DNA of 24,656 nt from DASYQV01 sp036005125 (GCA_036005125.1 DASYQV010000286.1:1-24656); one strand, 5' to 3'; positions 8,127 through 16,447 are shown, counted from the first letter of the stretch. The notes: generated by a model not told the origin, from the sequence alone. Translations and numbers: made by a program.

Positions 8127-9635
8127 CTACACCGCGGCGACCAGGACCTTGGCTGCCGCGGCGTTCTGGCCGGCAAGCCGGCCGTAGACGATGGTCTCCG
8201 AGAAGTTGGTGGATGTCTGGTACCGGAATCCCCAGATGGAGCCGAACTCGCCCGCGGCAAAGAGCCGCGGAATCGGGCGGCCATCGGTCCCGATCACGCG
8301 CGCCTCGCAGTCGCGGCGCGGTCCGCCCTGTGTGTTGTACATGAGCGGGTGCAGCACCATCACGTAGTAGGGCGGCTCGATCGGCTTCAGCGTTTCAATG
8401 GGCCGGCCGAAGTCCGGGTCGACGCCGGCAAGGCAGTGGCTGTTGTAGCGCATCAGCGTCTCGCCAATCGCATCCTCAGGAGTGCCGATCAACCTGGCGA
8501 GCTCCGCCACCGAGCGCGCAACTTTGATCCAGCCGGCGGCGATCTCCTTGGAGTTGTCCGCGCTCCACTGGTATCCCTTCACCACGACGTTGTACGAGAA
8601 GATGTTCATTCCGAGCGGTTTGCCATGCGCGTTCTCGCCGTCCATGATCAGGTACGCGGGGATTCGGCTGAAGTCGTAGGTCTGCAGGTTGAATACAGCC
8701 GTGGCCACGCCCGCGTTGTGTGCTTCGAGCCGCGCCTCGTTGACGAAGCGCTGTCCGAGCTTGTCGACGTACATGAAGCCGGGTCGGCGGACGGTCAGCG
8801 CAAACCCCGCCTGCCATTCGTCGCCGGGCGGCCGGAACCCGAGCGTGCTGGCTTCCGCATCCATGTGCCACAGATCCGCTCCGGCGCGGATGGCGATGCC
8901 AATCCCATCACCGGTGTTGCCCGGGCTTCCCAGGGCGCCGATCGGTTTGGGCCCCAGATACTGCCACTTCAGCGCCTCGTTGTACTCGAACCCACCGCAG
9001 GTGAGGACGACGCCGCGCCGGGCCCGGATGAATACTCTCTCTTTGTTTCTCAGCGCCATCACGCCGGTCACTTCACCGTCCCGATCCCGTACGACGTCGA
9101 GCACCGGCGTCCCGGTCCATACCGGGATTCCGCGCTTGCGGATGTGCCCGTCGAGAAGGTGCCAGACACGTGCTCCACCGGTCGGCTGGGGGCACCTGAC
9201 CGTCTGCTTCAGGTGGCGCAGCTCGAGGGTCAGATCCATCGGCGGGATGGCGTAGAACGTCTTGTTCGGAATGTAGTACGAGATGGTCGGATCGACCTTC
9301 GTATAGTCATACGTCTCGAGCTCGCCTCCGAGCGATTCGAACCATTCGGGATTCTTCATCAAGCCTTCGACGAACGTGTCGATGAGGGATCGGTCGGTGG
9401 TCTCGCAGGTGACGCGATGCAGGTACTCGGCGAGCCGAGGCGCCTGGCTCGGGTCCGTCGGAAAGATCATCATCGCCGAGGACACGAGCGAGTTCCCTCC
9501 AGGCTGGTCGAGCTTTTCCAGGATCAGCACTTCTGCGCCGGCATCATGTGCGGTGAGTGCAGCCGTGCCGCCGGCCGCGCCATATCCGGCAACGACGACG
9601 TCAACTTCACGCGATGGAGCAATCATTGAAGCCAT
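8127..9635 (-). CDS. FAD-dependent oxidoreductase, fumarate reductase / 3-ketosteroid dehydrogenase-like flavoprotein
   Basis: A 502-residue FAD_binding_2 family flavoprotein. The N-terminal dinucleotide fold has VVVAGYGAAGGTAA (13-26), the ribose-binding Glu40 (LILEK) and PGGNS (45-49). A second FAD element is VVLTCGGFEYN, and the C-terminal block FAAGEFGSIWGFRYQ...NFSETIVYGRLAG closes the FAD site. In this family the middle domain carries the substrate site for reduction or dehydrogenation of C=C bonds; the substrate here is unknown. No Sec or Tat signal is visible, so it is probably cytosolic. The start could be ATG 9635 or ATG 9626. Neither has a ribosome site, but a promoter ends 8 nt before 9635, which fits a leaderless message. 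It heads the left-hand gene run. Confidence 0.9.
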   Translation of the reverse strand: MASMIAPSREVDVVVAGYGAAGGTAALTAHDAGAEVLILEKLDQPGGNSLVSSAMMIFPTDPSQAPRLAEYLHRVTCETTDRSLIDTFVEGLMKNPEWFESLGGELETYDYTKVDPTISYYIPNKTFYAIPPMDLTLELRHLKQTVRCPQPTGGARVWHLLDGHIRKRGIPVWTGTPVLDVVRDRDGEVTGVMALRNKERVFIRARRGVVLTCGGFEYNEALKWQYLGPKPIGALGSPGNTGDGIGIAIRAGADLWHMDAEASTLGFRPPGDEWQAGFALTVRRPGFMYVDKLGQRFVNEARLEAHNAGVATAVFNLQTYDFSRIPAYLIMDGENAHGKPLGMNIFSYNVVVKGYQWSADNSKEIAAGWIKVARSVAELARLIGTPEDAIGETLMRYNSHCLAGVDPDFGRPIETLKPIEPPYYVMVLHPLMYNTQGGPRRDCEARVIGTDGRPIPRLFAAGEFGSIWGFRYQTSTNFSETIVYGRLAGQNAAAAKVLVAAV

Positions 9636-9643
9636 GGTCGCGG

Positions 9644-9673
9644 ATCATACGGGAATCACGTCGTTACCGGCAA
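9644..9673 (-). promoter_or_regulatory. Promoter of the FAD oxidoreductase operon (leaderless start)
   Basis: On the minus strand TTGCCG (9668-9673) is followed after 18 bp by TATGAT (9644-9649). The ATG at 9635 begins 8 nt beyond the -10 box, where transcription would start. With no Shine-Dalgarno before the ATG, this points to a leaderless mRNA. Confidence 0.6.
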
Positions 9674-9725
9674 AATGAAAACGCGAGTGAACAGCGACGA
9701 GTATGCAGCGTGTGATGAAAACGTA

Positions 9726-9758
9726 ACGGTTGAACGAACGGTATGGTCAACGAACCGT
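9726..9758. repeat. Imperfect inverted repeat upstream of the FAD operon promoter
   Basis: ACGGTTGA (9726-9733) faces TCAA-CGA-ACCGT (9747-9758), with the arms ACGGTT/AACCGT perfect and TTGA/TCAA nested inside. It sits about 55 bp upstream of the -35 box, a position suited to an activator site. No regulator gene is adjacent. Confidence 0.3.
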
Positions 9759-9788
9759 CAGTGACCGACGTAGGACACACACCCGCAG

Positions 9789-9813
9789 GGCGCTGGCGCA
9801 CGGGCCAGGCGCC
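9789..9813 (-). terminator. Hairpin directly after the four-gene operon
   Basis: GGCGCTGGC and GCCAGGCGCC form a GC-rich stem with one bulged base and a 6-nt loop. It begins immediately after the stop codon of the 405-aa gene. There is no following T-run, so termination is possible but not assured. Confidence 0.35.
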
Positions 9814-11031
9814 TCAGTCCCTGAAGGGCGGGGCCGCGAGGCGCTTGTCGCCGATCGCTGGCAGCGGCGGCGAGAACTCGGCGTAGTCGCACGAGAGGAG
9901 CGGATCGAGCCGGGCCGCGAGACCAGCGCCGTGGTCGGCCACGCAGATCGGCAGCGAGTTCCTGATGCCGAAGGCGCGCAGAGCCTGTCTCGAGGGCTCG
10001 TCCACGGGCGCGACGCACGCGTCGGGTATGCGCGTGATGGGGATGAATTTGGGGAAGGGATAGGACCACCCGAGTCTGCGAAACAGCGCGTCGATCTCCT
10101 CGTGCATCGGACCGGTGTAGAGCGCCATCTTCTCGGCGCCAATCATCACGGTGATCCCGAACTGATACACCTGGGCGAAATTCTGCGCGTTGGTGCTGAC
10201 GATCGGGAATCGTCCCAGCTCCTGCGTGTGGCCCGTATACCGGACGGCCTCCTCGCGCGACAGGTCCGCGAGCTCTCCTGCCGGGTCGATCGTCCGCACG
10301 CGCCGAGCAGACAGGTCCTCGGCGAGGCCGACCCAATCGGCGAGGCTTTCCGTCGTGAACGTAAACGCATTCACGACGTTCATGGGCACCTCGATCGTGC
10401 CGTGTGGCAGATGGAATTCCGCGAGCCTCTCGAGGTGCATGCGGTAGATCGCGCTCATATACGCGTAGTTGCGCCCATGCCGGGCAAGGGCCAGCGCGTC
10501 GCGATCCGAGCCGACACATTCCGACAGATCGATCTGCGGCACGGGCTGAGCGAGCATGGGACGGCGGCGCATCGTATGCCCGCGCGACAAGAACGTCGTC
10601 TTGATGATGGAACCCGTGATGCTGCGATGCCACCACGCGTACGGCCGCCACCGCAGGTCACCAAGGTTGTTGTGCATGACCAGCGTCCGCAGGTGCATGG
10701 ACTCGCCCGCCCCCGCGAGAGATGTCAGCTCCTGAATGCAGCGCTGGACCCAGGGATGCGTGAGCATCGGTGGAAAGGCGTTCATGCCGGTGTGCGGCGA
10801 GCTGTGCGTCACGAGGGGAGACGTGATGAAGCGGTGAAACGTCTCGTCGTCCCAGCCAAGCAGATGTCGCAGGGCCGTCCGTGATTCGCCGTCGGCCGTG
10901 AAGACTTCGTCCTCGATCGTGCGGATGAACGCGCACAGGCGTTCGCGATTGCCCCGGACGATGGCAGACGGCGGGCCGAGCGGGGTACGGATCGTCAGCC
11001 GATCGCGGAGCGTGAGGGGCGTGCCGGTCAT
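9814..11031 (-). CDS. Hypothetical protein (405 aa), last gene of the sulfotransferase/ATP-grasp operon
   Basis: I do not recognise this 405-residue protein. It has no signal peptide or membrane helix and looks like a soluble globular protein. It contains an aromatic, basic stretch at about 127-157 (RWRPYAWWHRSITG, LSRGHTMRRR), a His/Asn-rich part (PHTGMNAFPPML, LVMHNNLGDLR) and a well-structured C-terminal half (VSTNAQNFAQVYQFGI, MALYTGPMHEEI). The ATG at 11031 overlaps the stop of the sulfotransferase gene as ATGA, so the two are coupled. Reading the same frame further upstream to 11838 gives only shadow sequence of the sulfotransferase gene. Role is inferred from context only: a partner or further enzyme in whatever the ligase and sulfotransferase make. 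Confidence 0.82.
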   Translation of the reverse strand: MTGTPLTLRDRLTIRTPLGPPSAIVRGNRERLCAFIRTIEDEVFTADGESRTALRHLLGWDDETFHRFITSPLVTHSSPHTGMNAFPPMLTHPWVQRCIQELTSLAGAGESMHLRTLVMHNNLGDLRWRPYAWWHRSITGSIIKTTFLSRGHTMRRRPMLAQPVPQIDLSECVGSDRDALALARHGRNYAYMSAIYRMHLERLAEFHLPHGTIEVPMNVVNAFTFTTESLADWVGLAEDLSARRVRTIDPAGELADLSREEAVRYTGHTQELGRFPIVSTNAQNFAQVYQFGITVMIGAEKMALYTGPMHEEIDALFRRLGWSYPFPKFIPITRIPDACVAPVDEPSRQALRAFGIRNSLPICVADHGAGLAARLDPLLSCDYAEFSPPLPAIGDKRLAAPPFRD

Positions 11032-12053
11032 GGGTGCGCGGACGCGGCGAGCTCCGGGCCGAACATCTCGGCAGCCACCGACGCGTCGAGTCCGAGGTCC
11101 TGCACGCACGCACCTGCGACATCGCGGTAAAGCTCCGGCAGGCCAAGGGCCGCCACGAGGTCGCGTTCTGCCGCGGTCAGATTGCTGGCATCCCGGCCCT
11201 TGTAGGCGTACTGCCGTTCCGAGCTGTGCAACCCGGGGACGACGTAGACCGGCGGCTCCTCCGGGAAGCTGATACCGGATTGCGACGACTCGAGGGCGCC
11301 TCGCTCGTTCCAGTCGTTGACCACGCCAGGGTGAAAGTGGCGTGAGATGTCGAGGCGCTCGAACAGCGCCGCGATCGCCTCCAGCGGACGCCGGCTCGCC
11401 TCGTACGCGAAGTGCGTCACAGGTACCCCGTTCGCGCGTGCACAGGTCCTCATGCGGTGTATCTGCAAGGAAGAGAGCACGAAGTGTTCGACCAGACGCG
11501 CCCGCGGCACCCGGTCGGACCAGCGTGCCACCCACGACGCGAGCGACGAGTACGGGTCGCGGTCCATCACGACGAGGTGGAGCTTTGCCGCCGGATAGCC
11601 GGACGCGATGAGAAGATCGACCGGGTTGAAGATCGTTTCCGCCACGAGGTACGGGCCTGCCATCTCCTTTGAAAAAATCTGCGGATGCGTCGAAGCTTGC
11701 GGCGGCACCCACGGCTGCGGCTCGCTGCCGAGCAGACGATGCCGCATCATCGTTTTCACCGGCTGATAGAACGCGGGAATGCCGGCGATGCCGAACAGGT
11801 TCGTGAGCGCCGTCGAACCGACGCGGCACTTTCCCCACGAGCAGAACAGACGCGGGAACTCCGCGGCAGACAGCCCCCGAAGGCTGTCGCTCAGCCGGGC
11901 GGTCACCTCGTCGCTCAGTTGGCGCAAGGTCACCGTGCGCGTTTGATACCGTCCGTCCGGCAGCAGCGGTTCGTCCTCCAGCGCTCCGCCGGGAGCGTCC
12001 AGGAGACGCATGACGTGTTGCAGCACGGGGTAGTCGCCCGGCGAGGTGTTCAT
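11028..12053 (-). CDS. Sulfotransferase family protein
   Basis: A 341-residue PAPS-dependent sulfotransferase candidate. The 5'-phosphosulfate loop is CSWGKCRVGSTALTNLFG (71-88), and the 3'-phosphate region is VVMDRDPYSSLASW (161-174) with the Arg/Ser pattern RDP-xx-S typical of the family. The core of the fold fits residues 65-260; a 60-residue N-terminal part and an extended C-terminus (VYVVPGLHSSERQYAYKGRD onward) are additional. It has no signal peptide. ATG 12053 has AAAGGAGA upstream. It starts 10 bp after the ATP-grasp gene and overlaps the 405-aa gene as ATGA. The acceptor is unknown; a small molecule or peptide made by the neighbouring ligase is plausible. The APS kinase in this window could provide PAPS. 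Confidence 0.8.
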   Translation of the reverse strand: MNTSPGDYPVLQHVMRLLDAPGGALEDEPLLPDGRYQTRTVTLRQLSDEVTARLSDSLRGLSAAEFPRLFCSWGKCRVGSTALTNLFGIAGIPAFYQPVKTMMRHRLLGSEPQPWVPPQASTHPQIFSKEMAGPYLVAETIFNPVDLLIASGYPAAKLHLVVMDRDPYSSLASWVARWSDRVPRARLVEHFVLSSLQIHRMRTCARANGVPVTHFAYEASRRPLEAIAALFERLDISRHFHPGVVNDWNERGALESSQSGISFPEEPPVYVVPGLHSSERQYAYKGRDASNLTAAERDLVAALGLPELYRDVAGACVQDLGLDASVAAEMFGPELAASAHP

Positions 12054-12063
12054 GATTCTCCTT

Positions 12064-13071
12064 TCACGTGCGCGATGTGGCGTATCGCGTCACAGCGAGG
12101 TCGACGATGGCGCGTATGACATCGGTATAGGCATAGCCGGCCCACGACGCGATGCGCCCGAATCCCGTGGGCGAAAGATCCGGATTCGGGTTTCCCTCGA
12201 TGAAGACCATCCGCCCGTTCGGTGTGAGCCGTATGTCGATCTTGCCGTAGTCACGCATCTCGAGCAGGCGGTATATGCGTTGCGCGGAGGCCGCGAGCCT
12301 GCGGAACTCCGGTGCAGACAAGCGCGCGCGTGGATAGCTGATCTTCCACGTCCGCCGGTAGTCAGGGTCGCCTTTCACGCGACTGGTGATGAAGATGGGG
12401 CCGCCGCAACCCATGCGGCCAAAGCGCACCTCGCGCGGGGGAAGCACGAGAGGCCGCTCGTTGCCGAGGAGGGCGATTTTGAGCTCACGGCCATCGATGA
12501 ACTCCTCGCAGATGACCGGCTGTCCGGTTCGCTCGTGCAGCCACGCGACGCGCGCGAGCGCCGCCCGCGCGGTTGGTGCCAGGGAGGTTCGGGCCATGTG
12601 TTCCGACGCGTCCGCCATCAACGGCTTCACGAGCACCGGGTAACGAAGCGCTCTCGACAACCGCCGCTCACCGACGGAGAGCACGTTGAATCCGGGCACA
12701 TCGAAGCCTTCGCGTTTCAGCAGTCGTTTGGATCCGGCCTTGTCTCGGCACAGAGTCAGCCCGGCAGGGCCCGCACCCGTGTACGGGACGTGAAGACGTT
12801 CCAGACACGAGGCGATATACGCATCCTTGCGCCGGTCACCATCGAATTGTTCGGTCAGGTTGAATACCAGATCCGCCCGCGCTGCCCGGGGACGGTGAAG
12901 GGCGCGCGCGGCGTCTCGGTCGAACGGCAGGATCGTCACCTCGTGCCCGAGGCGACGCAGCGCCGAGGCAACGTGCGACTCAACCGTCGCGACCGATGCG
13001 TGTCGACGCCGCGTCAACTGCGGGTCCTCGCAATCGGCACACTCGATGTCTATCAGGAGGAGGACTCTCAT
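12064..13071 (-). CDS. D-Ala-D-Ala-ligase-like ATP-grasp protein
   Basis: A 335-residue ATP-grasp ligase. The N-domain has FNLTEQFDGD (70-79) and HVPYTGAGPAGLTLCRDK (94-111), like the YTG...dK element of D-Ala-D-Ala ligases. The ATP site has Lys149 (VLVKP), the CEEFIDGREL segment (188-197), Asp279 (GKIDIRL) and Glu292/Asn294-Asn296 (FIEGNPNPDLS) for metal binding. Such enzymes join a carboxylate to an amine via an acyl phosphate. The divergence from cell-wall ligases and the operon context make peptide-bond or amide formation in a secondary pathway more likely than peptidoglycan synthesis; this is inference. It begins 21 bp after the 607-aa gene and lies 10 bp before the sulfotransferase. Confidence 0.85.
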   Translation of the reverse strand: MRVLLLIDIECADCEDPQLTRRRHASVATVESHVASALRRLGHEVTILPFDRDAARALHRPRAARADLVFNLTEQFDGDRRKDAYIASCLERLHVPYTGAGPAGLTLCRDKAGSKRLLKREGFDVPGFNVLSVGERRLSRALRYPVLVKPLMADASEHMARTSLAPTARAALARVAWLHERTGQPVICEEFIDGRELKIALLGNERPLVLPPREVRFGRMGCGGPIFITSRVKGDPDYRRTWKISYPRARLSAPEFRRLAASAQRIYRLLEMRDYGKIDIRLTPNGRMVFIEGNPNPDLSPTGFGRIASWAGYAYTDVIRAIVDLAVTRYATSRT

Positions 13072-13092
13072 CCGCGCGGGCGCCGCATCACC

Positions 13093-14916
13093 CTACGACA
13101 CCGGGGCCACGAGATCGCCGACGAGCTCGAACCAGGAGGCCGAACCGTACCAGGCACTGTCGAAACCGCGGATGGCGACCTCGGTGCCAGATGCCTCCTG
13201 CACGTCGCGAAGAGCCCCGAGGACCACGCCGATGTACTGGCAGTGTTGCACGGCGATCGCCATCTCCCTGAGCGTGAACGGCGGTCCCTCCTGCCGAACG
13301 AGCCTCATGTCGAAGAAGCCCCGATAATCATGCCCCCATAACCGGAATGGGGCGCAGAACATCGGCGGGCCTGGAGCGCGGACCGAGTACCGGACGCCGG
13401 CGCGCGCGTGACCCGAGTGTTGCTGGTCGGACCACGAGCTGATGTCCGGCAGCAGCGGAGGATAGAAGTAGTGACGCTTGTCCGGAACCTCTTCGCGGGT
13501 GAAGTTGCCGACCACGAAGTGCCACCGGTTGAATTCCATCCGCTGCGCAACCTTCGAGAGGATTGCCGAGAGCGCCTCTTGCGAGAGCAGCCCGAGAAGC
13601 CGCGGATGCGGGAGACAACAGCAGTAGAAGCTCGACGTGGTCAGTTGCGCGGCGCGGCCGGCTGTCGAGAGCGTCGCCGCGGGCTTCAGATCGGCGAAGT
13701 TGCGCAATGAGCTCGACATCGCATAATCAGAATCCGAGGCGAGCGCCGCCGACAGGACGATGGAGCCGAGGAGCTGTTCGACCGACGACTGTCGCTCCGC
13801 CGGCCGCGTGGCGTCCTGGACCGCCGCTTCGATCGCTGCCGCTCTCAGGAACGTTTCGTGGCCGGCGTGCGCCCGGTAATTCGTCTCAAGCGCCGCCTCC
13901 ACGAACGCTGTCACAGGCGCCGGGATCTCGTCCAGGTCGGGAATGTCGCTTCTCGACGCCAGGCGCTCGGTCTTCAAATAGGTGAGACCATACACACGGC
14001 GGAATCGAAAGAACGGCGACACGTCGCAGCGCCGACACAGCGCCTGCGCCTGCTCGGCGAGGACGCCAAATGCGCCCGGGCCGAGTGCCGGAGGTTGGAA
14101 CTCTTCACCGAGCGCATGGCTGTATTCGACGCATTTCTCGAGCAGCCATCGATACAACCGCGCGGCGGTGAGCTGCCTGCCGCAGAACTCCTCGTAACGG
14201 ACGGCGCGGCCCGTCTTGAACAGGCACCACAGGGCAACGACGATAATGCGGGTCGCCATCGGCCAATCTGAGACCGGCCGGCACTCCACGCCATCGAGCA
14301 CGCCGTGAGCTCCGGCATGGGCAACCAGGTTTCTCAGGGACTCGCTGTGGCCATAGGCCTGCCGGCCGACGAAGAAATACACCGCTTCGACGTGCGTGAC
14401 CCAGTCGCGAATCGAGTCCAGCTTCGCGGGGAGCTCGCCGGCCGCTTCGGACTGCATCAGTTCCGCGCTGAGCACGCGAGCGTAGAACGTCTCGACCAGC
14501 TGCTCCCTCCCGGCCTCTTCCAGGATCACCTCTTCACTCTCGCCCGGGACTGCCAGATGACCGACGACGAAATCGTGCGCCCCAGGCGCGCCTTCGGATC
14601 CGTCGCCGGGAAACAGTTGAATCCTTCCCGACTTCCCGATGCACACCGTGTAGAACTGCGATCGGGCCGTCGCAATCGGCGGACGGTCCGCCGGGACGAA
14701 CAGAATGCCCGACATCGCGAACACGTGGGAGAGCACGGCGCGCTCGCGCGCGGTCAGACTGTCGAGTGCGAGCGTCAGCGGCAAACGGCTGCCCAGGGTG
14801 AGCAGCGTCATCAGAACCGAATGCGCCTCATCGGTGGTCGCGCGGTGGGCTTGCCGTGCCAGTTCGGAAATCAGGTGCTTCAACCCGTTGTCTTCGAGGA
14901 GCGCCGACCGGGTCAT
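13093..14916 (-). CDS. Hypothetical protein (607 aa), first gene of the sulfotransferase/ATP-grasp operon
   Basis: I cannot assign this 607-residue protein to a family. It has no signal peptide or clear membrane helix. The N-terminal 200 residues are mostly helical with acidic patches, the middle contains ALCRRCDVSPFFRFR and a Cys-rich FYCCCLPHPRLLG, and the last 150 residues are rich in aromatics and His (RHYFYPPLLPDISSW, CAPFRLWGHDYRGFFDMR). ATG 14916 follows GGAGG with about 10 nt spacing. Coding quality is supported by its length and by the immediate downstream spacing of 21 bp to the ATP-grasp gene. It could be an enzyme domain or a scaffold; nothing visible decides. Confidence 0.82.
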   Translation of the reverse strand: MTRSALLEDNGLKHLISELARQAHRATTDEAHSVLMTLLTLGSRLPLTLALDSLTARERAVLSHVFAMSGILFVPADRPPIATARSQFYTVCIGKSGRIQLFPGDGSEGAPGAHDFVVGHLAVPGESEEVILEEAGREQLVETFYARVLSAELMQSEAAGELPAKLDSIRDWVTHVEAVYFFVGRQAYGHSESLRNLVAHAGAHGVLDGVECRPVSDWPMATRIIVVALWCLFKTGRAVRYEEFCGRQLTAARLYRWLLEKCVEYSHALGEEFQPPALGPGAFGVLAEQAQALCRRCDVSPFFRFRRVYGLTYLKTERLASRSDIPDLDEIPAPVTAFVEAALETNYRAHAGHETFLRAAAIEAAVQDATRPAERQSSVEQLLGSIVLSAALASDSDYAMSSSLRNFADLKPAATLSTAGRAAQLTTSSFYCCCLPHPRLLGLLSQEALSAILSKVAQRMEFNRWHFVVGNFTREEVPDKRHYFYPPLLPDISSWSDQQHSGHARAGVRYSVRAPGPPMFCAPFRLWGHDYRGFFDMRLVRQEGPPFTLREMAIAVQHCQYIGVVLGALRDVQEASGTEVAIRGFDSAWYGSASWFELVGDLVAPVS

Positions 14917-15009
14917 GCCTGGGTTGCCTCCTGATCGAGAGGTTGTTCCTTCGGCCGTTCAGCCGGTCGCGGCTGCAGCCGATTCCCACAAGGCACGATA
15001 ACCGGGCCG

Positions 15010-15015
15010 ATTATA
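15010..15015 (-). promoter_or_regulatory. Putative -10 box of the ligase/sulfotransferase operon
   Basis: TATAAT on the minus strand, about 90 nt upstream of the ATG at 14916. No convincing -35 box was found at 16-18 bp. Confidence 0.35.
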
Positions 15016-15137
15016 GGCGTGGCCGCGCGGGAACGGGGCGCCCGGGACGCGAAACGTGAACGCCGCCACGTCCGATCGACCCCGACCGTGACGACGCTCC
15101 CTCGCCCGAGCGACGAGCCGAATTTCGTGCATTTGGG

Positions 15138-15166
15138 TGGTCACGGGACTCACCGTCGGCTATCAT
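15138..15166 (+). promoter_or_regulatory. Putative promoter of the first paralogue
   Basis: TGGTCA (15138-15143), 17 bp, then TATCAT (15161-15166). This places the transcript start about 40 nt before the ATG at 15212, which has GGGAGG upstream. Confidence 0.4.
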
Positions 15167-15211
15167 TTGGCTCACATCGGCTTTTGTCGAAGAGCAGCTA
15201 GGGAGGATGAG

Positions 15212-16288
15212 ATGAGCCGTCCTCGTTTCGCAGCCTTGGTGAGCGTGATCGCGACCGTCTGTCTGTCGGCCGCCCCGGCGTCCGGGCAGGGTCAAACCCG
15301 GAGCGCGGCGGGCGCGAAATCGGCAGGGTCCGTGCCTCGTACTCCCGATGGTCGGCCGGACCTCACGGGTATCTGGACGACCCAGACGTTCACCCCTTTG
15401 GAGCGACCCGACCACCTGGCCGGGAAGGAGTTCTTCACGCCCGAGGAGGCGGAGACGCTGCAACAGCAGTTGACGGCCGACGGGGCCGATCCGATCGCGC
15501 GCGACGCGATCAATATCGAGGACCCGGACGCGAGGCAGAAGAGGCTTTATCAGACGAACCGCGAGGCTGGGTACATCCACTACGACAACAACATCTGGCT
15601 CCGTACACCCGTGCCGAAGGGGATTACGAGCCGACGCACGTCGCTCATCACGGATCCGTCGGATGGGAGGATTCCGCCGCTGACACAGGAAGCCGCGCGC
15701 CGGACCGCCGCCGAGGCCGAAGCCTTTCGGAAACCGAGTGCATTCGACAGCTACGAGACCCGGCCCCTGCCCGAGCGGTGCATCGCATGGGCGCACGAGG
15801 GCCCGCCCATACTGCCACCGGCCTACAACGATATTCATCAGATCTTCCAGACGCCGGATTACATCGTGGTGAACACCGAACTGCGTACTCACCCCCCGCG
15901 CATCATCCCGCTTGACGGGCGCCCGCACATTTCCGACCGGATTCGCCAGTACGCGGGCGACTCGCGTGGCCGATGGGAGGGCGATACGCTCGTGGTCGAG
16001 ACCACGAACTACAACGAGAAGAGGCGCTGGCGCGGATCGACCGGTGCCCTGCGCGTCGTGGAACGCTTCACGCGTGTGGATGCCGACAATATCAAGTACT
16101 CGTTCACGGTCAGCGATCCGAACACCTGGACGCGCCCGTGGAGCGCCGAGGTTCCGATGGTGAGGTCGGGTGGTCGGTTGTTCGAGTACGGGTGTCACGA
16201 GGGCAATCACGACATCCGGCACATCCTCGAGATCCACCGCAACCTGGATGATCAGGCTGCGGCGTCCTCGCAGAAGCGCTCGAGGTAG
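15212..16288 (+). CDS. Secreted GRPDLxGxW-family protein, paralogue 1
   Basis: A 358-residue exported protein of unknown function. A Sec signal spans 1-26 (cleavage region APASGQ). Landmarks shared with three other genes in the window are GRPDLTGIW (47-55), SDGRIPPLT (150-158), RC (189-190), a tyrosine-rich hydrophobic strand DYIVVNTE, IIPLDGRPHI (231-240), GDSRGRWEGDTLVVETTN (249-266), VVERFTRVD (282-290) and YGCHEGN (326-332). The repeating beta-strand pattern suggests a beta-rich fold. Two cysteines (190 and 328) are conserved in all four copies. ATG 15212 was chosen for its GGGAGG site; an upstream GTG at 15137 would place the signal internally. It is first of three tandem copies. Confidence 0.87.
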   Translation: MSRPRFAALVSVIATVCLSAAPASGQGQTRSAAGAKSAGSVPRTPDGRPDLTGIWTTQTFTPLERPDHLAGKEFFTPEEAETLQQQLTADGADPIARDAINIEDPDARQKRLYQTNREAGYIHYDNNIWLRTPVPKGITSRRTSLITDPSDGRIPPLTQEAARRTAAEAEAFRKPSAFDSYETRPLPERCIAWAHEGPPILPPAYNDIHQIFQTPDYIVVNTELRTHPPRIIPLDGRPHISDRIRQYAGDSRGRWEGDTLVVETTNYNEKRRWRGSTGALRVVERFTRVDADNIKYSFTVSDPNTWTRPWSAEVPMVRSGGRLFEYGCHEGNHDIRHILEIHRNLDDQAAASSQKRSR

Positions 16289-16312
16289 ATTCCCCTCCCG
16301 GAGTCGGTCACG

Positions 16313-16337
16313 CGGCGCGCGCTTTCACAGCGCGCGC
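16313..16337 (+). terminator. Perfect 10-bp stem hairpin after paralogue 1
   Basis: GGCGCGCGCT and AGCGCGCGCC enclose a TTCAC loop, 25 nt after the stop codon at 16288. It has no T-run. It probably ends or attenuates the first transcript, since the next gene has its own -10 box. Confidence 0.5.
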
Positions 16338-16441
16338 CCGTCACGAATCCCGCCAGGGACGCCACCCTTGCGAAGAGCCTGCTCCGCGATCACCCTCGTA
16401 AGGTTCTGACAGCGGATCGTGCCTGACGACCACGTGTGACT

Positions 16442-16447
16442 TATAAT
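16442..16447 (+). promoter_or_regulatory. Putative -10 box of paralogue 2
   Basis: Consensus TATAAT 28 nt before the ATG at 16476, with GGGAGGG between them. The -35 region is not recognisable. Confidence 0.4.

Larger units (their letters stand above)
14917..15211. other. Divergent intergenic region between the ligase operon and the paralogue cluster
   Basis: About 295 bp with no gene I can support. It holds a consensus TATAAT reading leftwards, a promoter reading rightwards and a 12-bp palindrome CGGCTGCAGCCG (14970-14981) in the presumed 5' leader of the leftward operon. Confidence 0.6.

Noticed and set aside
8010..9629. A 539-codon plus-strand frame opposite the FAD oxidoreductase
   Set aside because: It is a typical antisense frame of a high-GC gene. 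The minus strand carries a complete FAD-binding protein.
9814..11838. A 674-codon frame extending the 405-aa protein upstream
   Set aside because: The extra part overlaps the sulfotransferase in another frame and reads as low-quality Arg/Gly/Ala sequence. ATG 11031 with an ATGA junction is the better start.
12046..13341. A 431-codon plus-strand frame opposite the ATP-grasp gene
   Set aside because: The opposite strand encodes a complete ATP-grasp ligase; the plus frame is Arg/His/Asp-rich shadow sequence.
14970..14981. 12-bp palindrome CGGCTGCAGCCG in the leader of the ligase operon
   Set aside because: A single short GC-rich palindrome is expected by chance in such DNA. It is noted in the intergenic entry but not claimed as an operator.
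15011..16237. A 408-codon minus-strand frame opposite paralogue 1
   Set aside because: Paralogue 1 has a signal peptide, a ribosome site and three homologues in the window; the minus frame has none.
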